From the NCBI GenBank assembly GCA_002278935.1, contig NCJL01000005.1, forward strand, positions 62,001-126,000: a stretch of 64,000 nt of DNA. Direction: 5' to 3'. The position numbers were made by a program, and so were the translations under genes. Source of the DNA: Gallionellales bacterium 39-52-133 (GTDB taxonomy: Bacteria > Pseudomonadota > Gammaproteobacteria > Burkholderiales > Gallionellaceae). The notes under the pieces were generated by a model. The model did not search any database and was not told the origin of the DNA. It saw only the letters and a program-made list of their open reading frames with translations. Below, piece after piece: positions 1 through 8,081 of this stretch. Within the stretch, counting starts at the first letter, position 1, and every line of letters begins with the position of its first letter.

Positions 1-184
1 CCAGCGATAGCGCGAGCGCAATGAGTGTGCCGGTGATGCCCACGGTTACCAGCGCTGCCACCACCTCATGCCAGCCACCCCATAGCGAAAAAGCCAGATA
101 GCCGATTGCGCTGAGCAGCACGATCAGCAGCATCGCGCGGAAGCGCCAGCCGTGCAGGAGAGGGTGAGTATGTTTGGAAGTCAT
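1..184 (-). CDS. Flippase-like integral membrane protein (LPG synthase TM family), N-terminal part
   Basis: This gene is cut by the left edge of the window; only its first 61 codons are present, starting at the ATG at 182-184. The visible protein begins MTSKHTHPLLHGWRFRAML and runs into one hydrophobic helix, a short amphipathic stretch with GGWHEVV, and the beginning of a second hydrophobic helix. That arrangement (TM helix, then a small loop with a Trp/His-rich segment, then TM helix) is what the lysylphosphatidylglycerol-synthase transmembrane/UPF0104 family shows at its N-terminus, but too little is present to be firm. It is the last gene on this strand after the UbiA-type gene, from which it is separated by about 70 bases, so it may be co-transcribed with the glycan cluster. 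Confidence 0.5.
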   Translation of the reverse strand, partial: MTSKHTHPLLHGWRFRAMLLIVLLSAIGYLAFSLWGGWHEVVAALVTVGITGTLIALALSL

Positions 185-253
185 TAAGGTGCGGGCTTGT
201 TTAACGGTTGACCAGGGTTTAGCAGGCGAAGTGGGTTAAGCGGAGACCGGGGT

Positions 254-1120
254 TTAGCGCGCAATCAGGGCGATGGTGGTGACCAGCCAGCCCAGCAGCA
301 CAATCAACAGATGCGGATCACGCACCATATCTTTGGCCGTGTCGGTGCCGCGACTTTGATGGTGCAATAAAAAGATATAGCGGAACACGCCATAGATCAC
401 AAAGGGCACGGTGTAGATCAGGTTGGCGGTGCCGTGGATGCGGATGGTTTCCGGATTCATGGTGTAGAGACTGTAGCTCATGATCAGGCCGGCGGCGGTG
501 ACGACGATCATTTTATCCAGCAGCACCGGGCTGTAATCTTCCAGCACTTTGCGGTGTGCGGATTTGTCATCGCTGAGCGCAATAATTTCGGCGCGGCGTT
601 TGCTGAAGCCGAGGAACAGCGTCACCATGAGGCCGCACAGCAACAGCCATTGCGAAGGCGGAATGCCCAGCCCCAGCGTGCCTGCGAGGATGCGCAGCAT
701 AAAGCCGGTGGCGATGATAAACACATCGAGGATCACCACATGCTTGAGCTTGAGCGAGTAGGCAACATTCATCAGCGCGTAAATCATCAGGATAACGACG
801 ACGGTGGTTGAGGCAAAGTAAGCCAGCGTTAAGGCCGTTGCACCGAGCAGGGCTGCAAATATTGCGGCAGTGGAAATTTTTAATTTTCCCGAGGGCAGGG
901 GACGATTGCGCTTGCTGGGATGGTGGCGGTCCTGCTCGATATCGACAATGTCGTTGAGGATGTAGATGGTGCTGGAAATGAGGCAGAAGGCGACAAAGGC
1001 GATGAGGGCCTGGGTGACCAGCGTGGGGTTGTGCCAGGCGTGGCCAAACAGCAGGCCGGTGAGCACGAAGGCATTTTTGACCCATTGGTGGGGGCGCATC
1101 AGGCGGAGGAGATCGAGCAT
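254..1120 (-). CDS. UbiA-family decaprenyl-phosphate phosphoribosyltransferase
   Basis: The 288-residue protein is a multi-helix membrane enzyme of the UbiA prenyltransferase superfamily. It carries the first Asp-rich motif as NDIVDIEQD (about residues 56-64) followed by HHPSKRNRPLPSG, which is typical of the branch that moves 5-phosphoribose from PRPP to a polyprenyl phosphate (the Rv3806c/DPPR synthase type) rather than of ubiquinone UbiA. The second Asp-containing region lies near SKRRAEI (about 172-178). Neighbours upstream on the same strand encode a HAD phosphatase, a DprE2-like and a DprE1-like protein, which are the remaining steps to polyprenyl-phospho-arabinose. That context supports the phosphoribosyl call over a quinone-pathway role. 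A 330-base repeat-bearing gap separates it from the HAD gene. Confidence 0.85.
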   Translation of the reverse strand: MLDLLRLMRPHQWVKNAFVLTGLLFGHAWHNPTLVTQALIAFVAFCLISSTIYILNDIVDIEQDRHHPSKRNRPLPSGKLKISTAAIFAALLGATALTLAYFASTTVVVILMIYALMNVAYSLKLKHVVILDVFIIATGFMLRILAGTLGLGIPPSQWLLLCGLMVTLFLGFSKRRAEIIALSDDKSAHRKVLEDYSPVLLDKMIVVTAAGLIMSYSLYTMNPETIRIHGTANLIYTVPFVIYGVFRYIFLLHHQSRGTDTAKDMVRDPHLLIVLLGWLVTTIALIAR

Positions 1121-1189
1121 ATTGTTTTCTTCGTATTAATGAAGGTTTTTTTATGTAATTTTAAAGTTGCGCGGTTCTTTTCAGTTTTT

Positions 1190-1448
1190 AAATCCCCCCT
1201 AGCCCCCCTTTGCAAAGTGGGGAACGATTCACATTGTATTCTGAAAGCGCACCACCTTAAGCAAAGTGGGGAACCAATCAGATTGTAATCTGAGGGCGCA
1301 CCTCCTTAAGCAAAGTGAGGAACTAGAGCACTTTGACCGGAGAGCGTTCCTCCCTTTAGAGAAGGGAATAATTCTCTCCGATTACAACCTGATCCGATTA
1401 CAGCCAGATTGGTTCCCCACTTTGCAAAAGGGGGGCTAGGGGGGATTT
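1190..1448. repeat. MITE-like inverted-repeat element between UbiA-type and HAD genes
   Basis: The 333-base gap 1121-1453 has no convincing gene. It holds an element whose ends are near-perfect inverted copies of about 36 bases: 1190-1225 (AAATCCCCCCTAGCCCCCCT, then TTGCAAAGTGGGGAAC) and the reverse complement at 1412-1448. Inside are further degenerate copies of the inner end (GCAAAGTGGGGAACCAATCA near 1261 and GCAAAGTGAGGAAC near 1310) and the imperfect palindrome CAGATTGTAATCTG near 1279. No transposase is encoded, so it is a non-autonomous or REP-like repeat. The C-rich end sequence is related to the insertion inside the DprE1-like gene. Confidence 0.7.
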
Positions 1449-1453
1449 GGGGT

Positions 1454-2086
1454 TCAGTCACTCTTCCCATCTTCACCAAACTTTTTATAAAACGCAAAAT
1501 CCGCCGCAGATAATAACTCCTTATCGCCCCGGCTGTCGCCATAGGCATACAGGGTATAAGCCTCACGCGGCCCCAGCAGTGTTTCCAGCCGGCGCATTTT
1601 CTCGGGGCCAAAGCAGTTTTCTCCCAATAGTCTGCCGCTGGTGCGACCATTATCGAGCTCTTCCAGACGCGAACCCAGCACATCATCGAAGCCGGCATCG
1701 GCAGCCCACGGGCGCAGATAAAGTTCGAGCGAGGCGCTGACCACTATGCAGCGGTGGCCTTGCTGTTTGTGCCAGGCCAGGCGCTGCATGGCTTCCGGGC
1801 GGAGTAGTCCGGGCAGTTTTTGTTGGGCGAATTGCAGCGCGAATTGCTGGACCCTGGTCATTTCCATATTGGCGAGGAAGCTGCGCAATACTTTTACCTT
1901 GGCGATATCGTTGCGGATGAAGCCCAGCGCATAGCCTGCCAGAACTGGTGATAAGTATATGATTTTATTGAATAATTTGACATATCCGGCAACGTGGAGC
2001 AGAAACGGAAACAGCGTGTCGCGACGGGTGAGGGTGCCGTCAAAATCGAAGGCGGCAACCACGGGTTTGGCGGCAGCCTGCGTCAC
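1454..2086 (-). CDS. HAD-IB family phosphatase, candidate phosphoribosyl-lipid phosphatase
   Basis: The start is taken as the GTG at 2084-2086, which overlaps the TGA of the preceding SDR gene (GTGA) and places the catalytic motif near the N-terminus as expected; a longer open frame upstream only shadows the SDR gene. The 210-residue product has HAD motif I FDFDGT (residues 13-18), motif II with VVSAS, and motif III/IV with GDSRGDKELL near the C-terminus, the pattern of subclass IB (phosphoserine-phosphatase-like) enzymes. In mycobacteria a phosphatase is needed between phosphoribosylation of the lipid carrier and DprE1/E2 epimerisation. The translational coupling here suggests that this HAD protein fills that step; this is inference from context. 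Confidence 0.8.
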   Translation of the reverse strand: MTQAAAKPVVAAFDFDGTLTRRDTLFPFLLHVAGYVKLFNKIIYLSPVLAGYALGFIRNDIAKVKVLRSFLANMEMTRVQQFALQFAQQKLPGLLRPEAMQRLAWHKQQGHRCIVVSASLELYLRPWAADAGFDDVLGSRLEELDNGRTSGRLLGENCFGPEKMRRLETLLGPREAYTLYAYGDSRGDKELLSAADFAFYKKFGEDGKSD

Positions 2087-2820
2087 ATTTTCATCCGTTT
2101 GAAGATCACTTCGGGCACATGCTTGATGATGAGCATTATGTAGCGCCAGAAGCCGGGCAGGTAAACCACGTCGGCGGATTTGCTCAGCGTGCGCACAATC
2201 TGCTTGCCGATGTGCTGCGGTGTGGCCACCAGAAACAGGCCGGGCAGGCCGAAGGTCATGGCGGTATCGACGAAGCCGGGCTTGATGGTGACAACACGCA
2301 CGCCGCTGGGGAAGAGGCGGTTGCGCAGGCCTTGCAGGTAAATGCTTAACGCGCCTTTGGCCGCGCCATACACATAGTTGCTCTGCCTGCCGCGGTCGCC
2401 CGCCACCGAGGAAATGCCGATAATGAAGCCGCGTTTCAGCGGCTCGAAATAATTGGCGCACAGGCTGAGGATGGAGACCGCGCCGGTAAAATTGCTGGTG
2501 ATAATTTTTTCGGCCACGCTGAAGTCGCGCGCGGCCTGCTGGTCGCCGAGCAGGCCAAAGGCCAGCACCACGCCGTTCAGCTCCTGCATTTCCTTGAGTA
2601 CCGCCTGAAAGAAAGCCGGGTGGGTGTCGGTGGCGGCGGCATCAAACAGGCCGTAACTTACCTTGACGCCATAACGCACGGTCAGGTCGGCAGCGATGCG
2701 CTTCAACTCTTCCTCATCGCGCGAGGCCAGATAGATGTTGTCGCCACGCGCGGCAAAGGCAGCGGCGGTGCCGCGCGCAATGGCGGAAGTGGCGCCGAGG
2801 ATCAGAATGTTTTCGCTCAT
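2083..2820 (-). CDS. DprE2-like short-chain dehydrogenase
   Basis: A 245-residue SDR with the nucleotide-binding motif ILGATSAIARG at residues 6-16 and a YGAAK active-site Tyr/Lys pair near residue 152. The GATSAIA form of the glycine motif is typical of the DprE2 branch, which reduces the 2-keto intermediate made by DprE1 to yield polyprenyl-phospho-arabinose using NADH. Its start overlaps the stop of the DprE1-like gene by four bases (ATGA at 2817-2820), and its stop overlaps the start of the HAD gene, so the three are translationally coupled. The co-occurrence with DprE1 and the phosphoribosyltransferase makes the assignment strong. A general SDR of unknown substrate is the alternative. 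Confidence 0.85.
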   Translation of the reverse strand: MSENILILGATSAIARGTAAAFAARGDNIYLASRDEEELKRIAADLTVRYGVKVSYGLFDAAATDTHPAFFQAVLKEMQELNGVVLAFGLLGDQQAARDFSVAEKIITSNFTGAVSILSLCANYFEPLKRGFIIGISSVAGDRGRQSNYVYGAAKGALSIYLQGLRNRLFPSGVRVVTIKPGFVDTAMTFGLPGLFLVATPQHIGKQIVRTLSKSADVVYLPGFWRYIMLIIKHVPEVIFKRMKM

Positions 2821-4310
2821 TTGGCCTTGCCTCCAATATTCAGTCTGCGCGCCAGGCTGGAGCTGAAGCGGTTGGAAGGGTCAATTTTGTTTTTAAGTTT
2901 CAGCCACGTTTCAAAGCGCGGATACATGCTGCGGAAGGACTCGGCCGAGATGCGCGCATCCTTGGCCAGATAAACCCGCCCGCCATGTTGCAGCACGATA
3001 TGGTCGAGTTTATCCAGCAGGCTGAACAGGCCTTTGTCACGTATCGGCAGATCCAGCGCCAGCGTGTAACCGGGCATGGGGAAAGACAGCGGGGCTTTGC
3101 CTTCGGCCCCAAAGCGCTTCAGCACCGCCAGGAAAGAGGAGCGGCGGCTGGCGGAAAGCTCTTTCAGCAGCGCGATCATGCCGACCAGCGCGCTTGCTTC
3201 GGGTATCACGCACTGGTACTGCACAAAGCCGCGTTTGCCGTACATGCGGTTCCACTGGCCGATGCTGTCCAGCGGGTAGAAATAGCTGTCGTAGTCGGTG
3301 AGAAAGGGCGATTTCCTGCGGCTTTCACGATAGAAATACAGCTTGTTGAAGAGGCTGATGCTGAGCGGATTCAAGATCCAGGAGGGGAAATTGAAGGGTA
3401 ATGAACGCGTGCGTTTGGGTTTGGTTTGCAGCGGGGGGTGATTCAAACGTTTAGAAGCAAACCCCCTCCAGCTCCCCCTTGTCAGGGGGAGAGCCGAGTC
3501 CGCTCCTCCTTTGGTTAGGGGAGCTAAATCTGCCCCTCCCCTGTCAAGGGGAGGTTGGGAGGGGTTTGCCTCTGTCGAATAACTCTCACCCAACTCTGCA
3601 ATCGTCGCATGGTGGCCAAACATCGCAATGCCGCGCCCCAGTTGCCCGCCTTTGGCCAGACAGTCTATCCAGGCCACGCTGTATTGGTCATCCAGCGCCG
3701 GGTTTTCCAGCAGCTGGAACAGGTGTTCAAGATTATTCGCGGCATGCTGGCTCACCATCATTTTTGCGGTCTGGATGGGAAGGAGCTTGAGGGTCACTTC
3801 GCTGATAATGCCGGTGAGCCCCATGCCGCCCACGGTGGCCCAGAAAATATCCGCGTTTTCGCTCGCCGAGCAGGTTTTGTGGCTGCCATCGGCCATGATC
3901 AAGTCGATGCCGAGCACGTGGTCGCCGAAGCCGCCGTCATGATGATGGTTTTTGCCGTGCACATCTGCCGCAACACAGCCGCCGAGGGAAACATATTTGG
4001 TGCCGGGTGTGACGGGCAGAAACCAGCCTTGCTTCACTATCACCGGCAGAATTTCCGCCAGGGTTACGCCGGCTTCGGCCTTCAGGATGCCTTGCTGCAC
4101 GTCCAGTGAGAGCATGCGGTCAAGACGCTCGGTCAGGATTACGCGGCCGTTTTCATTCAGCGACGCATCGCCATAGCTGCGGCCCTGGCCGCGGGCAATT
4201 AACGTGTCTGTGGTGGGACGCAAATCGGCGTAGCGCTCGGGGCGTTCCAGTTCGCAGCTTTGTACCGGGTAGCGTCCCCAGCCGGAAAGGGGTTTGGTTA
4301 ATGTGGGCAT
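2817..4310 (-). CDS. DprE1-like FAD-linked decaprenylphosphoryl-ribose 2'-oxidase
   Basis: A 497-residue flavoprotein of the vanillyl-alcohol-oxidase fold. The FAD domain shows RGQGRSYGD (about 39-47), PVTPGTKYVSLGG and DVHGKNHH, all hallmarks of DprE1, which oxidises the 2'-OH of polyprenyl-phospho-ribose. The C-terminal half has YGKRGFVQYQ, LSFPMPGY and LAKDARISAE, again as in DprE1. Mycobacterial DprE1 is about 461 residues; the extra length is explained by a 37-codon in-frame insertion at 3458-3568 that encodes a Pro/Gly-rich stretch. The position of the Cys that benzothiazinones attack in the mycobacterial enzyme (NICVDFP) reads TLALDLP here, so that Cys is absent. The gene is coupled to the DprE2-like gene downstream. 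Confidence 0.88.
   Translation of the reverse strand: MPTLTKPLSGWGRYPVQSCELERPERYADLRPTTDTLIARGQGRSYGDASLNENGRVILTERLDRMLSLDVQQGILKAEAGVTLAEILPVIVKQGWFLPVTPGTKYVSLGGCVAADVHGKNHHHDGGFGDHVLGIDLIMADGSHKTCSASENADIFWATVGGMGLTGIISEVTLKLLPIQTAKMMVSQHAANNLEHLFQLLENPALDDQYSVAWIDCLAKGGQLGRGIAMFGHHATIAELGESYSTEANPSQPPLDRGGADLAPLTKGGADSALPLTRGSWRGFASKRLNHPPLQTKPKRTRSLPFNFPSWILNPLSISLFNKLYFYRESRRKSPFLTDYDSYFYPLDSIGQWNRMYGKRGFVQYQCVIPEASALVGMIALLKELSASRRSSFLAVLKRFGAEGKAPLSFPMPGYTLALDLPIRDKGLFSLLDKLDHIVLQHGGRVYLAKDARISAESFRSMYPRFETWLKLKNKIDPSNRFSSSLARRLNIGGKAK
3458..3568. repeat. Palindromic C/G-rich repeat inserted in frame in the DprE1-like gene
   Basis: The 111-base block begins CAAACCCCCTCCAGCTCCCC and ends GGGGAGGTTGGGAGGGGTTT plus G, so its ends are imperfect inverted repeats. 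Between them lie further CTCC/GGGGAG pairs. Its length is exactly 37 codons and it contains no stop in the reading frame of the host gene. It encodes peptides such as PSQPPLDRGG and APLTKGG, unlike anything in DprE1 homologues. The C-run/G-run ends are related in style to the element at 1190-1448. Confidence 0.75.
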
Positions 4311-4321
4311 CGTTTTCTCAG

Positions 4322-5824
4322 TTAACTGTTTTCGCCGGGAAAATATTTTTCGCAGAAATAGCAGGGGGCGTGGGGTAGAAAGGCGGGAATATTGTAATAG
4401 CGTTCCCTGATCGGCTTGAGCACACCTTTTTTGTACTGTTCGTAATTGAAGCCATAGCCCAGTACCAGATAAAAGTTTGCGCCACGCAGGGAGAAGGGTC
4501 TGGTTTCTACGCGCTTGAAATAGGGTGTGTAGTCTGCCATGTCCGGTATTGATTTTCTCAAGGTCAGAATATTGCGCCCTTCAAACTGTTTGAAATCGGT
4601 GAGGATGTCATCTTGCCGCGCATGAAAGCTGCCTTCGCCAAAGACAAAGAAGTTGCTGCCTGAATGATAGGAAATGACGGCGGCAGAGGAGTAGCTGTTG
4701 GTTGCCAGTAAAAACTGCTCTTCTTCGTAAGGGCGGATGACTTCGATTATTTTTTCAGGTTGCAGGGTATACACGATATCGTTATATAGCCGGTGCTTGT
4801 TCCAGGTTTCCATCGGCATGAAGGCGATAACCATAATGGGCAGCAGATGCAGCGCGCTGAAAGCGGCCATGAATTTGATCATTTTGACCAGTTCTACACG
4901 CTCCAGAAACTGGAACAGCAGCAAATACAGAGCCGGATAAAAGGCCAGTACCCAGTGCAAGCCCACGACTTTTTTGAACGACAGCAGTGCAAACACCGCC
5001 ATCGGGACAACAAAGACAAAAAAGAAGATCTGGAACTGTTCCCGCTTTATTTTTTGTACAAATTGCGCGCGTTTCCTGAACAGAAAATAGATGAGCGGCG
5101 GTGTCATCAAGTAAATTTGCACGCCAATAAACATCGCGAATTTGCCAAGCGATGCCTGTTCGCCTTCATTTCTGGTGTACAGGTTGAACAGAATATTGTC
5201 CCAGCAATGGGTGTAATTCCAGTAGATATTGATCAGCGCGAAGGGAATGGAGACCAGGAATAACAGAAAAAAGCCGCTGGTTTTTTGCCTGTTTTTAGAG
5301 GTGAAAAGAAAATACAGCAAGTAAGACAGGCCCAGCAACACTGCAAAATATTTCGACAGAAATGCCAGCCCGAAGCACACACCGGATAGCAGAAACCAGC
5401 GCAATTTTTCTGTTTGCAGGGCTTTATATAAAGAGGCAAGGGATAGAAATACCAACAGTATGAGTGGCGTGTCGGTGGTAACCAGTACATTCAGGATATT
5501 CAGCGGTGCCAGCAAAAACAGCATCGCGATCAATGTTGCCTTAACTTCGTCCTGCGGCTTCAGCATGCGGTAGATGCCGATGGCAATCAGCGTGGAAACC
5601 AGTATGGAGGGCAGACGCAGCCAGACTTCGGAATGCCCCAGGTAGAGCATCACATGCAGTATCCAGCCTATCATGGGCGGGTGGTCGTAATAACCATAGT
5701 CCAGATGCTGGGCCCAGCGCACAAAATAAGCCTCATCGCCCGACAGCGGGATGATGTAAGCCAGAGCCAGCTTGAGAGCCAGCGTGGCCAGCAGTGCAAA
5801 TCTAAATGTGTTTAACAGGCTCAA
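4322..5824 (-). CDS. GT39/ArnT-like polyprenyl-phosphate-sugar glycosyltransferase
   Basis: A 500-residue integral membrane protein with about ten to twelve hydrophobic helices and a hydrophilic C-terminal domain. The first external loop contains LSGDEAYFVRWAQ and YYDHPPMIGW (residues about 27-55), which is the acidic-motif region of GT39 (PMT/ArnT) enzymes; these use a polyprenyl-phosphate sugar as donor on the outer face of the inner membrane. It sits 11 bases upstream of the DprE1-like gene and 24 bases after sppA on the same strand. An attractive inference is that it uses the polyprenyl-phospho-arabinose made by its neighbours, but the acceptor cannot be told from sequence. Confidence 0.8.
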   Translation of the reverse strand: MSLLNTFRFALLATLALKLALAYIIPLSGDEAYFVRWAQHLDYGYYDHPPMIGWILHVMLYLGHSEVWLRLPSILVSTLIAIGIYRMLKPQDEVKATLIAMLFLLAPLNILNVLVTTDTPLILLVFLSLASLYKALQTEKLRWFLLSGVCFGLAFLSKYFAVLLGLSYLLYFLFTSKNRQKTSGFFLLFLVSIPFALINIYWNYTHCWDNILFNLYTRNEGEQASLGKFAMFIGVQIYLMTPPLIYFLFRKRAQFVQKIKREQFQIFFFVFVVPMAVFALLSFKKVVGLHWVLAFYPALYLLLFQFLERVELVKMIKFMAAFSALHLLPIMVIAFMPMETWNKHRLYNDIVYTLQPEKIIEVIRPYEEEQFLLATNSYSSAAVISYHSGSNFFVFGEGSFHARQDDILTDFKQFEGRNILTLRKSIPDMADYTPYFKRVETRPFSLRGANFYLVLGYGFNYEQYKKGVLKPIRERYYNIPAFLPHAPCYFCEKYFPGENS

Positions 5825-5848
5825 GTTTGGCTACCAGAGGGGACAATA

Positions 5849-6802
5849 TCAGCGTAAAACCATGCCATTCAATGTTGTCGAGAAATCGGGCAAGGCACTG
5901 GCAACTCCTGCACCAAAGCGTTTCGCCAGGCGGTCGGCAAGGCCGTCACGCGCGGTGAAGTCTACGATATTTTCTTCCTTGATCACGTCGCGCGCAACGC
6001 TGCCCAGGCTGCCCATTTCATCTGCCAGGCCCAGCTCTATGCTCTTCTGGCCGCTCCAGAACAGGCCGCTGAAGATTTCCGGGTTATTTTTCAGGCGCGT
6101 GCCGCGTCCCTGTTTAACCACGCTGATAAATTGCTGGTGAATTTCAAGCAGCATTGTTTTGGTCAGGGCTTCATGCTTGGGATTGCGTGGCGAGAACGGA
6201 TCCATAAATCCCTTGTTGTCGCCGGCGGTCAGCAGACGGCGCTCAATGCCCAGCTTGTTCATAGTGCCGGTAAAGCCAAAGCCATCCATCAGCACGCCGA
6301 TGGAGCCGACGATGCTCGCCTTGTTGACGAAAATTTTGTCTGCCGCTGCGGCAATGTAATAGCCACCGGAAGCGCAGATATCATCCACCACCACATAAAG
6401 CGGGATGTCGGGATGCATCGTGCGCAAGCGGGTGATTTCGTCGTTGACGTAGCCCGACTGCACGGGGCTGCCGCCGGGGCTGTTGATGCGCAGCACCACG
6501 CCTTTTGTGCCCTTGTCCTTGAAGGCAGCCTGCAAACTGGCAATCAGATTGTCCGCGCTGGCCGGACTATTGGCTGAAATGACGCCATCCAGATCGATCA
6601 GTGCGGTGTGTTTGCCTGTGCTCAGCGCGGAGTCGCCAGAGCCGAACCAGCCCATAAACATAAACAGCACGATGAATAAATAGCCAAAGGTCAGCGTCTT
6701 GAAAAAGATGCTCCAGCGGCGCGCGCGGCGCTGTTCCTGTATGGCTGAATAGGCCAGCTTTTCCAGTACGCCGCGTTCCCAATCGTTGATTTGTTCTGAC
6801 AT
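5849..6802 (-). CDS. sppA: Signal peptide peptidase SppA, short (S49) form
   Basis: A 317-residue inner-membrane serine protease of family S49 that degrades released signal peptides. One TM helix lies at about 34-52, and the catalytic domain follows. The nucleophile Ser is in DICASGGYYIAAAAD (around residue 145), and the general-base Lys in the following helix region KASIVGSIGVL. The size matches the single-domain short SppA rather than the 618-residue E. coli tandem form. It lies 71 bases downstream of the GT9 gene with an AT-rich spacer and 24 bases upstream of the GT39 gene. Confidence 0.92.
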   Translation of the reverse strand: MSEQINDWERGVLEKLAYSAIQEQRRARRWSIFFKTLTFGYLFIVLFMFMGWFGSGDSALSTGKHTALIDLDGVISANSPASADNLIASLQAAFKDKGTKGVVLRINSPGGSPVQSGYVNDEITRLRTMHPDIPLYVVVDDICASGGYYIAAAADKIFVNKASIVGSIGVLMDGFGFTGTMNKLGIERRLLTAGDNKGFMDPFSPRNPKHEALTKTMLLEIHQQFISVVKQGRGTRLKNNPEIFSGLFWSGQKSIELGLADEMGSLGSVARDVIKEENIVDFTARDGLADRLAKRFGAGVASALPDFSTTLNGMVLR

Positions 6803-6872
6803 GATGATGAGTCCTTGAAGGCTTTAAATTACGTAAGCAATTGATTTTATTGAATAAATTATACTTGTATTG

Positions 6873-8081
6873 CTATGCAGGCAGCAGCGGCGAGATGGTG
6901 TTGAATACCTTGTCGACGCTGATTGCCTGCAGACATACGTTGTCGCTGCACGCAGTCTTGCGGTGGTTGGACGCGCTCACGCAGGGCGAGCAGGCCAGGC
7001 CGGCATAGATGGGGGTGGAGTTGCCCAGCGAGCCATACAGCGCCGGCGTTTCGGGGCCGAACAGCACAAAGGTCTGCAGCGGGGTAACCGATGAAAAGTG
7101 GCCGGGGCCGGAATCATTGGTCACCATTAAACGCGACACGGAATAAAGCGGGGGCAGCTCGGTAAACTTCACGCGTCCGGCAAAGTTGATGCAGCGCGCA
7201 TTGTCTACCGCCACACGCAGCGCTTCGGCTTCGGCGCGCTCGGCGGGGGCGCCGGTAATCACGACGATGGCTGTTTTGCTGTGCGCCAGAATGCGGCGCA
7301 TCAGTTCTGCATAGCGGTCTTTCATCCAGCGGCGCTGCGGCAGCAGTTCGCTGGCGTTGGGATTGATCAGCACCAGTTGCTGTTTGGTCGCATCAAAATC
7401 TGCATAGTCTTCGCGAATTTTGGCCAGGATGGCGGCCTTCTGTTCCGCGCTGACGACAGCCTGGCGCAGCTTGATTTCGTCATCGCTGACGATGGTTTTG
7501 GAATAGGGCAGCTCGGGCTTGTCCGACAGCAGCGCATTGACCAGGCCGACGAAGCTTTTGGCAATGTGCTGATGCGCGTTGTAGGAAACCTTGTGCGTGA
7601 GCATCGCGCCGCGATACAGGCCTTCATTATGGAAGGCGTGGAAGCCGACACGGTTGCTTGCGCCGGACAGGCCTGTGAGCAATGCGCTGTAGCGCGAGAA
7701 CAGTTCCAGGTCTATCACCGAGTCGATCTTGCGGCTGCGCGTCCACCAGAAAAAGCGCAGCGTATCGATGGCCAGCGGGATGATGCCGGTTTCGCGGATG
7801 GTGAAAATATTCTGGTCTTCCACGCTGTTAAGCAATTTCAGGCTGGGCTTGTTCTTGTCGAAGATGACAAAGAAGAGTTCTGCACCGGCCACATTTTTCA
7901 GCTTCTGCATCGCCGGGTCCACCAGTATCGCACTGCCCATCTCGGACAGCTCAACCAGCAACACGCGCTTCGGCTTGCCCGCTGTGCTGAACAGCTGGCT
8001 TAATTTGACGATGAAGGTGGCGAGAAAGCACAGCGGCACACCGGCGTAATAATCTACTTTGCGCATCAGATCAACGTTCAT
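6873..8081 (-). CDS. Glycosyltransferase family 9 (heptosyltransferase-like)
   Basis: A 402-residue GT-B enzyme. The N-terminal domain begins after a hydrophobic stretch with KPKRVLLVELSEMGSAIL, and the C-terminal domain has NPNASELLPQRRW and the family signature TNDSGPGHFSS followed by PLQTFVLFGPETP. These are ADP-heptose:LPS heptosyltransferase features, but the long N-terminal extension with a membrane-like segment (about 14-32) and a C-terminal Cys-containing tail (CSPCVSAS, CSDNVC) are not those of WaaC/WaaF. The start overlaps the stop of the upstream flippase-like gene (ATGA at 8078-8081). It probably acts in LPS or another surface glycan. Confidence 0.82.
   Translation of the reverse strand: MNVDLMRKVDYYAGVPLCFLATFIVKLSQLFSTAGKPKRVLLVELSEMGSAILVDPAMQKLKNVAGAELFFVIFDKNKPSLKLLNSVEDQNIFTIRETGIIPLAIDTLRFFWWTRSRKIDSVIDLELFSRYSALLTGLSGASNRVGFHAFHNEGLYRGAMLTHKVSYNAHQHIAKSFVGLVNALLSDKPELPYSKTIVSDDEIKLRQAVVSAEQKAAILAKIREDYADFDATKQQLVLINPNASELLPQRRWMKDRYAELMRRILAHSKTAIVVITGAPAERAEAEALRVAVDNARCINFAGRVKFTELPPLYSVSRLMVTNDSGPGHFSSVTPLQTFVLFGPETPALYGSLGNSTPIYAGLACSPCVSASNHRKTACSDNVCLQAISVDKVFNTISPLLPA

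Noticed and set aside
567-1085. 172-codon minus-strand open frame within the UbiA-type gene, and many similar long frames opposite or inside other genes
   Set aside because: They are shadows of the true reading frames in GC-rich DNA; the frames chosen carry conserved motifs.
1190-1448. CRISPR array
   Set aside because: Repeats are inverted and unequal, without regular spacers, and no cas genes are present anywhere in the window.
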